Source of the DNA: an uncultured Eggerthella sp. | GTDB taxonomy: Bacteria > Actinomycetota > Coriobacteriia > Coriobacteriales > Eggerthellaceae | Reading direction: 5' to 3' | Assembly: GCA_959607715.1 (NCBI GenBank) | Contig: CAUHNN010000015.1 | Coordinates: 1-47,784 of the forward strand | Length of the DNA: 47,784 nt | Shown here: positions 1 through 7,312 of the stretch, in pieces | How the letters are laid out: every line of letters starts with the position of its first letter | Position numbering within the stretch: the stretch's first letter is position 1 | Notes under the pieces: generated by a model | Seen by the model: only the letters and a program-made list of their open reading frames with translations | What the model was told of the DNA's origin: nothing | Databases searched by the model: none | Translations under genes and position numbers: made by a program

Positions 1-46
1 CCTCCCATTCCTCGGACTTCTATTTCCGTGTCCAAGAAATGGGAGG
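1..46. repeat. Nested inverted repeat at the window edge
   Basis: Bases 1-9 (CCTCCCATT) are the exact reverse complement of 38-46. Inside this, GGAC at 14-17 pairs with GTCC at 30-33, leaving a 12-base loop. The result is a long hairpin with one internal loop. It lies downstream of the ATPase gene, which ends at 91 on the minus strand, so it may end that transcript, but no T-run follows on that strand. The element may continue to the left of the window. Confidence 0.6.
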
Positions 47-90
47 CAGTTCAGCTTTGAGCCGGGGCCCCTTCTTCGTGTATCGGTGCG

Positions 91-2721
91 CTACCGCGCT
101 CTCAGCGATCGAGCGTCGAGGACGGTTTTGAAGGTTTGGATCAAGAGCGTCGGCGCGAAAGCGAGCGCAACGACGAAGCCGATCTGCTCGAAGGAAAGGG
201 GCTCGACGAGCAGGAGGGGATGAAGCGCGGGGACGAACAAGACGCAGCCAAGCAGGGCGACGCCGCCTGCGAAGGCGAGAAGAACGTAGCGGTTCGTCCC
301 CAAGCCGAGCGCAGCGAGCGAGTGGTCGTTGTCGCGGCAGTTGAAGCCGTGGAAGAGCCGTGCGAGGGAAAGCGTGATGAACGCCATGGTCATGGCGCAG
401 CCGAGGCTCGTCTGGCCTCCGATGAAAAACGCCGCCATAGTGGCCGTCGCGATGAGCGCGCCTTGGACGCAGACGCGCAGGAACAGCTTCTTGCTCAAGA
501 TGGGCTCATGGGGGTTGCGCGGCTTCTGCTCGAGAAGGTCGGCGCGTGCCGGCTCCATGCTGATGGCGATGGCCGGAAGGCTGTCGGTCAGGAGGTTGAT
601 GAAGAGCAGGTGCACCGCCGCGAAGGGGGCCGGCAGGCCGGTCAGCGAGGCGAAGAGCACGCTCAGGATTCCCGCTGCGTTGCCCGAGAGCAGGAACAGG
701 ATGGTGTTGCGGATGTTCGCATACACCGATCGCCCGTTCACGACGGCCCGCACGATGGTGGCGAAGTTGTCGTCGGTCAGGATCATCGAGGCGGCGTCTT
801 TGCTCACCTCGGTCCCGGTGACGCCCATGGCGACGCCGATGTCGGCCTTCTTGAGGGCCGGAGCGTCGTTGACGCCGTCGCCGGTCATGGATACGACGTT
901 GCCGCGCCGCTGCCAGGCGTCCACGATGCGGATCTTGTGCTCGGGGGAGACGCGGGCGTACACCGAGACGCGGGGGAGGATCTCGTCGAGTTCTTCGTTG
1001 CTCATCGCCTCGATCTCGGAGCCTTCGAGCGCGATGTCGCCTTCCTCCATGATCCCGATGCGTGCCGCTATGGCCGAGGCGGTGATCTTGTGGTCGCCGG
1101 TGATCATGATCGTGCGGATGCCGCCTGTCCGGGCGTCGGCGACGGCTTGCGCGGACTCTTCTCGCGGGGGATCCATCATCGCCATCAGGCCGACGAAGAT
1201 AAGATCGTGCTCATCTTCGAACGTGAGCTCACGCGCAGCGTCGAGTTCTTTCATGGCGAAGGCGAGCACGCGTAGCCCTTGTCGGGAAAGATGCTCGTTC
1301 GTCTCGAGGATACGTTGCTTCATTCCCTCGGTCGCGTCGACGATGCCCTGCCTGGTCAGAATCGAGCTCGTGCGGTCGAGTATGACGTCGAGGGCACCCT
1401 TCGTGAACATCGTCGGCTTGCCGCGTCGATCGTGCAGGGTGCTCATGAGCTTGCGTTCGGAATCGAAGGCCAGTTCGCTCAAGCGGGGGTGACGAGCCCG
1501 ATAGTCGGCTTCATCGATGCCGAGGGAGTCGCCGATGGCCACGAGCGCCACCTCGGTCGGGTCTCCCACCGAGGTGCCTGCCGCCTCGTCGGTGGTCGCG
1601 TCGCTTGCCCAGATGCCGATGCGCACGAGCATGCGCTGCGAGAAGTCTCCCATGTCGACGTCTTCGGCGTCGATGAGGCTCCCGTAGGTGTAGAGCTTCT
1701 CGACCGTCATCCTGTTCTGGGTGAGCGTGCCGGTCTTGTCCGAGCAGATCACGGCGACGCACCCGAGGGTTTCGACGGCCTTGAGGTCCTTGATGATCGC
1801 GTTTTGCCGCGCCATCTTCTGCGTTCCGATCGCGAGGGTGATGGTGACGATGGAGGCGAGCGCCTCGGGGATGGCCGCGACGGCGAGCGCGACGGCGAAC
1901 ATGAGCGAGTCGATGAGCGTCATGCCGCTGCGCAGGTAGGATAAGAGGAAGACCACGACGCAGACGGCCATGATGGCGATGGCGAGTTTCGCCGAGAAGT
2001 CGTCGAGGCTCGCCTGCAGCGGCGTCTTGCGCTGGGCGGTTTGGTTCATGAGGGTGGCGATCTTGCCCATCTCGGTGCTCATGCCCGTTGCGGTCACGAC
2101 GGCGCGCCCCCGCCCGTAGGTCACGAGCGATCCGGAGAACACCATGTCGCGCTGGTCTCCGAGGGCGACGTTGTCCCCTTCGAGGGCCCCGTCGCTTTTC
2201 TCGACGCCGTCGCTTTCGCCGGTCAGCGCGCTTTCATTGACCTTGAGGGAGGCGCTTTCGATCACGCGCCCGTCGGCTACGGCCATGTCTCCCGCCTCAA
2301 GCACGAGCACGTCGCCGGGGACGACGTCGACGGCGGGTATCTCGCGCACGGTTCCGTCGCGCACGACCTTCGCGTGGGGAGCGCTCATGGCCTTGAGGCT
2401 TTCGAGGGATTGCTCGGCCTTGATCGTCTGGACGGTTCCCAGCACCGCGTTGAGGATGAGCACCGCGACGATGACGAGCGTGCTTTCCGTGCTGCCCGAG
2501 ACGAACGAGATGCCGGCGGCGATGATGAGGATGATGACGAGGAGGTCTTTGAACTGCCCGAAGAAGACCGCTGCGACGCTTGCCCGCTTCGCCTCCTCGA
2601 TTTCGTTCGCGCCGTAGCGATTGCGTCTCGCGGCGGCGTCTGCCTCCGAGAGGCCGCGTGCGGTGGTGCCGAGCGCGTCGAGCGCTTCCGCGACGGTTGT
2701 GCGGTAGAAGTCGCTTGCCAT
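91..2721 (-). CDS. Ca2+-transporting P-type ATPase (LMCA1/PMR1-like)
   Basis: Membrane pump predicted to export a divalent cation, most likely Ca2+, using ATP. 876 aa from the ATG at 2721, chosen because AAGGAGGGG lies 5 bases upstream; a longer frame reaches 2760. Visible motifs: TGES near 167-170 (actuator), PEAL near 285-288 in TM4, phosphorylation motif DKTGT with Asp328, GDGVNDAP hinge motif near 620, and NLLTD in TM6. In TM5 the sequence reads NAAG where SERCA has NVGE, so the SERCA site-I glutamate is absent. That fits a one-Ca2+ pump like Listeria LMCA1; this comparison is from memory. Length is normal for the bacterial family. It is divergent from the alarmone synthetase gene. Confidence 0.9.
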   Translation of the reverse strand: MASDFYRTTVAEALDALGTTARGLSEADAAARRNRYGANEIEEAKRASVAAVFFGQFKDLLVIILIIAAGISFVSGSTESTLVIVAVLILNAVLGTVQTIKAEQSLESLKAMSAPHAKVVRDGTVREIPAVDVVPGDVLVLEAGDMAVADGRVIESASLKVNESALTGESDGVEKSDGALEGDNVALGDQRDMVFSGSLVTYGRGRAVVTATGMSTEMGKIATLMNQTAQRKTPLQASLDDFSAKLAIAIMAVCVVVFLLSYLRSGMTLIDSLMFAVALAVAAIPEALASIVTITLAIGTQKMARQNAIIKDLKAVETLGCVAVICSDKTGTLTQNRMTVEKLYTYGSLIDAEDVDMGDFSQRMLVRIGIWASDATTDEAAGTSVGDPTEVALVAIGDSLGIDEADYRARHPRLSELAFDSERKLMSTLHDRRGKPTMFTKGALDVILDRTSSILTRQGIVDATEGMKQRILETNEHLSRQGLRVLAFAMKELDAARELTFEDEHDLIFVGLMAMMDPPREESAQAVADARTGGIRTIMITGDHKITASAIAARIGIMEEGDIALEGSEIEAMSNEELDEILPRVSVYARVSPEHKIRIVDAWQRRGNVVSMTGDGVNDAPALKKADIGVAMGVTGTEVSKDAASMILTDDNFATIVRAVVNGRSVYANIRNTILFLLSGNAAGILSVLFASLTGLPAPFAAVHLLFINLLTDSLPAIAISMEPARADLLEQKPRNPHEPILSKKLFLRVCVQGALIATATMAAFFIGGQTSLGCAMTMAFITLSLARLFHGFNCRDNDHSLAALGLGTNRYVLLAFAGGVALLGCVLFVPALHPLLLVEPLSFEQIGFVVALAFAPTLLIQTFKTVLDARSLRAR

Positions 2722-2964
2722 AGGACCCCTCCTTATGGTTTTGAGCGTCACTGCCACCATCCCACCAAAGGCCTCCGATCTGCATGATTGCTAACGGGTT
2801 GTTACCCGATCGCGTTCGCTGCTCCCAGTTGCGCGCGCTGGTCGCGTTGCGGGAGTTGGCTGTCGTGCATCTTTCGTGGAACGCTCGGGTGCGCTTTGCG
2901 CGAGTGGATATGATGGGGGAAATCAAAATGAGGGGTTTTGCCCGTATCGTCAGGAGCGGATTTC

Positions 2965-3717
2965 ATGTCAACCAAGGACTCGACTGCCCAGCGCATCGCG
3001 CAGGCGGCGGAGCTCTATAGCGCGTTCGAGCGTGCGAGTAGGTCTCTTTTCAAGAAATACGATGCGGCCATCCGCGAGATGAAGACGCGTTTCGAAACGC
3101 TCGACGCCGACTTGGAGTACCGCTTCAATCGCAATCCGATCCATCACATCGAGACGCGCCTGAAGTCGCCTGAGAGCGTGTTCGAGAAGATGCGGCGCTA
3201 CGATGTCCCCATCACGCTCGCCTCCATGGAGGAGAACATCCTCGACGTCGCGGGGGTGCGGGTTATCGTCTCCTACATCGACGACGTCTACGCCTTGGTG
3301 AAGGTCCTTTCCCTCCAAGACGATCTGCAGGTGGTGAAGGTCAAGGACTACATCAAGTCCCCTAAGCCCAACGGGTACCGAAGCCTTCACGTCATCGTCA
3401 AGATCCCCATCTACTTCCTCGACCGCAAGCAGTACGTCCCGGTCGAGATCCAGTTCCGCACCATCGCCATGGATTTCTGGGCTTCGCTCGAGCACACCCT
3501 GAAGTACAAGCAGCGCGCCGAGCTCGAGGGCATCGACATGTACGACGAGCTGAAGGACTGCTCGGCCATCATCGAGGATGTCGAACGCCGCATGCAGATC
3601 CTCATGCACGCCGTTCAGACGACCGACGTCGAGGAGGCGGCTCGCCGCCGCCGCGAGCAGCTCAAGGAACAGGAGAAGACCATCGCCAACACGGTCCCTG
3701 CGAACAAGGGCGACTAG
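2965..3717 (+). CDS. Small alarmone synthetase (RelQ/SAS1 type GTP pyrophosphokinase)
   Basis: 250 aa single-domain RelA/SpoT synthetase, predicted to make (p)ppGpp from ATP and GDP/GTP in the cytoplasm. Synthetase motifs: RLKSPESVFEK (about 63-73), DVAGVRVIVSY (about 92-102), KDYIKSPKPNGYRSLH (about 129-144) and VEIQFRT followed by DFWASLEH (about 157-175). The N-terminal hydrolase domain and the C-terminal TGS/ACT domains of long Rel proteins are missing, hence the SAS call. The ATG at 2965 follows CAGGAGCGG; an upstream ATG at 2938 in frame has no comparable site. The C-terminus is Arg/Glu-rich and helical. A possible -10 (TATGAT, 2909-2914) precedes it. Confidence 0.9.
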   Translation: MSTKDSTAQRIAQAAELYSAFERASRSLFKKYDAAIREMKTRFETLDADLEYRFNRNPIHHIETRLKSPESVFEKMRRYDVPITLASMEENILDVAGVRVIVSYIDDVYALVKVLSLQDDLQVVKVKDYIKSPKPNGYRSLHVIVKIPIYFLDRKQYVPVEIQFRTIAMDFWASLEHTLKYKQRAELEGIDMYDELKDCSAIIEDVERRMQILMHAVQTTDVEEAARRRREQLKEQEKTIANTVPANKGD

Positions 3718-3808
3718 CCCCCTTGGCATCCAGACTGGCCTTTGGCGGCATACTGGCTTCCTTTCATGGTCATTTCGCAGCCTTTTCCACCACTCCACCT
3801 AGTTGGAG

Positions 3809-3814
3809 TAGAAT
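3809..3814 (+). promoter_or_regulatory. Possible -10 element for ilvE
   Basis: TAGAAT about 90 bases before the ilvE start; no good -35 is seen. The leader between it and the gene has a small hairpin (GGCG-GTTT-CGCC near 3847-3858). No T-box-like conserved element was found in the leader. Confidence 0.3.
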
Positions 3815-3905
3815 AAGGAACTCAAAGAGCCGTAGGCGCGCGAAAGGCGGTTTCGCCTTCCCGCCGACGCAGATCAGATGCGGCATTGGCATGAAAGGAT
3901 GAAAA

Positions 3906-4829
3906 ATGGCAGACCTTCAAGAGGTGGACTATATCTGGAAGAACGGTGAGATGGTGCCGTGGGCCGAAGCTACCACGCATGTCCTCACCCATGCTCTTCA
4001 TTACGGATCCGGCGTGTTCGAGGGCATTCGCTGCTATCACAACACCGACACCGACGAAGCCGTCATTTTCCGTCTCCGCGACCATATGGAGCGCCTCCAT
4101 CGCAGCGCCAAGATCGCGATGATGGAGCTGCCCTATTCGGTCGACGAGCTCTGCGACGCAACGGTCGAGCTCATCAAGAAGAACGGCCTGAAGTCCTGCT
4201 ACATCCGCCCCTTGGCATATTACGGCTATGGCCAGATGGGCGTCGATCCCACCGGCGCCCCGGTCGATGTGATCATCGCCGTGTGGCCGTGGGATGCTTA
4301 CCTCGGCGCAGATGCGCTTGAAAACGGCGTGAAGGTGGGCGTTTCCTCGTGGCGCCAGCGCTCGTTCAACGCCATTCCTCCTGCCGTCAAGTCCTCCGCG
4401 TCGTACATGAACTCGATTCTCGCCAAGCTCGAGGCGAAGAACCACGGTTATTCCGAAGCGGTCATGCTCAACGAGCAGGGCTATGTGTGCGAAGGTACCG
4501 GCGAGAACCTCTTCGTCGTTCGCGACGGCATCCTTTCCACGCCTCCTCTGTCCGATGGCCTTCTCGAGGGCATCACGCGCGATACCGTTTTGACGATCGC
4601 GACCGATATGGACATCCCGGCGATCGAGGAGTCCCTCACTCGCGCCGATCTCTACATCGCGGATGAGATGTTCATGACCGGATCGGCAGCCGAGCTCACC
4701 CCCGTCGCCAGCGTCGACGACCGCCCCATCGGCAAGCGCGGCCCGGTCACCACGGCGCTTCAGCAGCGTTACTTCGACGTCGCTTACGGCAAGGTTCCCG
4801 AGTACGAAGAGTGGATCACCCGTTTCTAG
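3906..4829 (+). CDS. ilvE: Branched-chain amino acid aminotransferase
   Basis: 307 aa, fold-type IV PLP aminotransferase that interconverts Leu/Ile/Val and their 2-oxo acids with 2-oxoglutarate/glutamate. Family features: the N-terminal HYGSGVFEGIR block (about 32-42), RLHRSAKI, the PLP-lysine region VKSSASYMNSILAKLEAK (about 160-177), the EGTGENLF loop (about 195-202) and GLLEGITRDTVL (about 218-229). Full length. The ATG at 3906 follows a GAAAGGATG-like site. It stands alone, with the amino-acid-related regulator (YerC family) next downstream. Confidence 0.93.
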   Translation: MADLQEVDYIWKNGEMVPWAEATTHVLTHALHYGSGVFEGIRCYHNTDTDEAVIFRLRDHMERLHRSAKIAMMELPYSVDELCDATVELIKKNGLKSCYIRPLAYYGYGQMGVDPTGAPVDVIIAVWPWDAYLGADALENGVKVGVSSWRQRSFNAIPPAVKSSASYMNSILAKLEAKNHGYSEAVMLNEQGYVCEGTGENLFVVRDGILSTPPLSDGLLEGITRDTVLTIATDMDIPAIEESLTRADLYIADEMFMTGSAAELTPVASVDDRPIGKRGPVTTALQQRYFDVAYGKVPEYEEWITRF

Positions 4830-4854
4830 GGTCGGGAAAGCTCGATAGCACGAT

Positions 4855-4899
4855 GCGCATAGAGGAGCCTTGGTTTCGATCGGGGCTCTTCTTATGCGC
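4855..4899 (+). terminator. Imperfect inverted repeat after ilvE
   Basis: GCGCATA at 4855-4861 pairs with TATGCGC at 4893-4899, and GAGCC at about 4865-4869 with GGCTC at 4884-4888. The hairpin lies between ilvE and the next gene. No T-tract follows, so it may be a weak terminator or a leader structure for the YerC-like gene. Confidence 0.4.
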
Positions 4900-4922
4900 G
4901 GGGGATGTCCAGGAGGAGAGAC

Positions 4923-5219
4923 ATGGCTGATTTGAGGACCAGGGAAGTCGAGGACCTGCTTACGGTCTTCGCCGGGTTGACCGATCCCGACGATGTGTTC
5001 GCATTGCTCGAGGATCTGTTCACCGTGAGGGAGATCAAAGACACGTCGCAGCGTCTAGACGTCGCGCGTATGCTGAAGGCCGGCAGCTCCTATGCCGTCA
5101 TCGAGCAGGCGACGGGAGCGTCTGCCACGACGATTGCGCGCGTGTCGAAGGCGCTCAACTACGGTTCGGGCGGCTACGATCGCGCATTCTCGCTTCTTGC
5201 GCCGCAGGAAGCGGAATAG
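4923..5219 (+). CDS. YerC/YecD family TrpR-like transcriptional regulator
   Basis: 98 aa. Resembles the YerC/Trp-repressor-like family: an N-terminal helix block with LLTVFAGLTDPDDVFALLEDLFT (about 14-36), then SQRLDVARMLKAGSSYAVIEQATGASATTIARVSKAL, a helix-turn-helix pattern at about 41-78. In the family the ligand is usually unknown, and the Trp pocket of true TrpR is not evident. The start at 4923 is set by AGGAGGAG 5 bases upstream; an in-frame ATG at 4905 is less likely. It lies 46 bases before the PTS-like permease and may be cotranscribed with it. Confidence 0.85.
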   Translation: MADLRTREVEDLLTVFAGLTDPDDVFALLEDLFTVREIKDTSQRLDVARMLKAGSSYAVIEQATGASATTIARVSKALNYGSGGYDRAFSLLAPQEAE

Positions 5220-5265
5220 CGCGGGGCGTCGTCTCGCCCGCGCAAGGGAAGGAAGGTTTTGTTCG

Positions 5266-6381
5266 ATGGGTTCCGTTTCCGCGTTCCTCGAACGCAAGAA
5301 CGTCGAGGTATCGGTTCAGCGCTACCTCATCGATGCCCTCGGGGCGATGGCGCAGGGTTTGTTCGCATCTCTTCTGATGGGGACTATTCTCTCGACGCTC
5401 GGGCAGCAGGCGAACATCCCCCTGTTCGTCGAGATCGGGGATTTCGCGAAAAGCGCAGCGGGCCCCGCGATGGCCGTGGCCATCGGCTTCGCCCTCAAAG
5501 CGCCCTCGCTGGTGCTCTTCTCCCTTGTCGCGGTCGGCTATGCGGCTAACAGTCTCGGTGGCGCAGGCGGGCCGCTTGCGGTGCTGATCGTCGCCATCGT
5601 CGCCGCGGAATGCGGGAAAGTCGTCTCAGGGGAAACCAAGATCGACATCCTCGTCACCCCATTCGTGACCATCGTCGTCGGCTGCCTGGTCGCTATCGCT
5701 TGCGCGCCCGCCATCGGCGCCGGGGCAAGCTCGGTCGGCGCCCTCATCATGTGGGCGACCGATCTTCAGCCCTTCTTCATGGGCGCCCTCGTCTCGGCTC
5801 TCGTGGGCATCGCGCTTACCCTACCCATCTCGTCGGCCGCCATTTGCGCGGCGCTTGGCCTTACCGGCTTGGCCGGCGGCGCCGCTGTGGCGGGCTGCTG
5901 CGCCCAGATGGTCGGCTTCGCGGTCATGAGCTTCAAGGAGAACCGGTGGGGAGGTTTGGTGTCCCAGGGGCTGGGAACCTCCATGCTCCAGATGGGAAAC
6001 ATCGTGCGCAACCCGCGCATCTGGATTCCTCCGACGCTTGCTTCGCTCGTTACCGGTCCCGTGGCGACGTGCTTCTTCCAGCTGAAGATGAACGGGGCCG
6101 CTATCGCCTCGGGCATGGGGACCTGCGGGCTCGTCGGTCCGATAGGCGTCTACACCGGCTGGGTCTCCGACGTCGCTTCGGGGTCGATGGCCGCCATCAC
6201 CGCTTTTGATTGGGCGGGGCTGATCCTGATCTGCTTCATCCTTCCTGCGGTTCTGAGCTGGGCATTCGCACAGGTGCTTCGGAAGATCGGATGGATCAAG
6301 CCCGGGGATCTGACGCTTGAATCGGCTGACGATATGGTAAAGGCCCCTTCCGAGGCGAAGGAGGGGAAGCAGGGCGCATGA
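5266..6381 (+). CDS. PTS-type sugar permease IIC-like membrane protein
   Basis: 371 aa, about ten hydrophobic segments rich in Gly/Ala. The sequence resembles the PTS_EIIC_2 family: an N-terminal block around YLIDALGAMAQGLFASLLMGTIL, conserved FMGALVSALVGIALTLPISSAA in the middle, and a region near residue 220-235 with QMVGFAVMSFKENRWGG. No EIIA or EIIB gene is adjacent, so phosphotransfer would need partners elsewhere, or the protein may not be a sugar PTS component. The ATG at 5266 follows GGAAGGAAGG. Its stop overlaps the next start (ATGA, 6378-6381), coupling it to a solute-binding lipoprotein. Substrate unknown. Confidence 0.75.
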   Translation: MGSVSAFLERKNVEVSVQRYLIDALGAMAQGLFASLLMGTILSTLGQQANIPLFVEIGDFAKSAAGPAMAVAIGFALKAPSLVLFSLVAVGYAANSLGGAGGPLAVLIVAIVAAECGKVVSGETKIDILVTPFVTIVVGCLVAIACAPAIGAGASSVGALIMWATDLQPFFMGALVSALVGIALTLPISSAAICAALGLTGLAGGAAVAGCCAQMVGFAVMSFKENRWGGLVSQGLGTSMLQMGNIVRNPRIWIPPTLASLVTGPVATCFFQLKMNGAAIASGMGTCGLVGPIGVYTGWVSDVASGSMAAITAFDWAGLILICFILPAVLSWAFAQVLRKIGWIKPGDLTLESADDMVKAPSEAKEGKQGA

Positions 6382-7154
6382 CGTCATCGCTTCGACGCAT
6401 ACTCCCGTCCTGCATCGCCCTTGCGGTGGCTTTCTGCCTTTGCGTCTTCCTCGTCGGCTGCTCTGCCTCCGACGAGGAAGACGAGGATTGTTCCCTTGCC
6501 AAAGAGGGGGTGCTGAGCGTCGCGGCGTCGCTTGATGACCCGCCGTTTTCCTCGCTTGAAGCGAATGAGGCCGCGGGCTTTTCCGTCGCGCTCGCCAAGG
6601 AGGTGGCGCATCGCATGGGGCTTGGGTGCGAGATCGTGGAGACCCCGCGCGATGAGTGCGCTTCGAAGGTGATGAGCGGGGCATGCGACATCGCCCTTCC
6701 CCTCGAGCCCCTCGATGCTCCTCGCGACGAGGGACTCGATGCCTCCGATCCCTTCGTCGTCGTCGACCAGGCGATCATCGCGAAAGAGGGGGTATACGAT
6801 TCGGCCGACGACCTCAAGGGTAGGAAGCTCGCCGTCGTGAAGGGATCGACGGGCGAATGGATCGCCGTCGATGTGGTGCAGGGCGACGCAGTTGAATACG
6901 AAAGCGTCGAGAAGTGCTTCGCTGCGCTCAAGTCGGGGGCGGTCTCGGCGGTGGTGGGCGATGCTCCCGTCGCCGAGAAATGCGCATTTGCGACCGGCTG
7001 CGCCGTCGTCGAGAGGGTGGCTACGGGCGAGCGCTTCGGGTTCCTCGTCGGCAAGGACGATCCCGCGCTCAGGTCCTCCATCGACGAGGTTCTTTCGTCG
7101 ATGGAGGAAGACGGTTCCCTCGATGCTCTTCGCAAGGAGTATTTGGGCCTTTAG
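6378..7154 (+). CDS. Family 3 solute-binding lipoprotein
   Basis: 258 aa. Signal peptide with lipobox LVGC (Cys28 would be lipidated), then a periplasmic-binding-protein type 2 fold: SVAASLDDPPFSS, AGFSVALAKEVAHRMG, CDIALPLEP, DLKGRKLAVVKGSTGEW and KSGAVSAVVGD, all typical of the amino-acid-binding (SBP_bac_3) family. Predicted to bind a small, amino-acid-like ligand outside the membrane. No ABC permease or ATPase is adjacent. Instead it overlaps the IIC-like permease by 4 bases, an unusual partner. Ligand not predictable from the sequence. Confidence 0.85.
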   Translation: MTSSLRRILPSCIALAVAFCLCVFLVGCSASDEEDEDCSLAKEGVLSVAASLDDPPFSSLEANEAAGFSVALAKEVAHRMGLGCEIVETPRDECASKVMSGACDIALPLEPLDAPRDEGLDASDPFVVVDQAIIAKEGVYDSADDLKGRKLAVVKGSTGEWIAVDVVQGDAVEYESVEKCFAALKSGAVSAVVGDAPVAEKCAFATGCAVVERVATGERFGFLVGKDDPALRSSIDEVLSSMEEDGSLDALRKEYLGL

Positions 7155-7295
7155 CGTTGTCGCCTGTGTGGAGAATGCATGGGGGATTCCTTTTCTTCGC
7201 TTACGAGCGCTTCGTGTTCTTTGCTATGTTCAGTAGTTGGACCTTCGGCCCCGAGGGCGATTTGGCCGAGGCTCCGCGCCCCTCGAACAACTACC

Positions 7296-7310
7296 GGAAA
7301 CGAGGTTTCC
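7296..7310 (+). promoter_or_regulatory. Small perfect hairpin over the MFS-CBS ribosome site
   Basis: GGAAAC-GAG-GTTTCC is a 6-bp perfect inverted repeat whose loop holds the GAGG core. It sits just before the proposed TTG start at 7313, so folding would hide the ribosome binding site. Function is inferred only. Confidence 0.35.
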
Positions 7311-7312
7311 CT

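Noticed and set aside
65..72. GGGGCCCC palindrome near the end of the ATPase gene
   Set aside because: Too short and without a T-run; expected by chance in GC-rich DNA.
136..1944. Plus-strand frames of 221-387 aa over the P-type ATPase
   Set aside because: Antisense to a gene with all catalytic motifs; no ribosome sites or recognisable domains.
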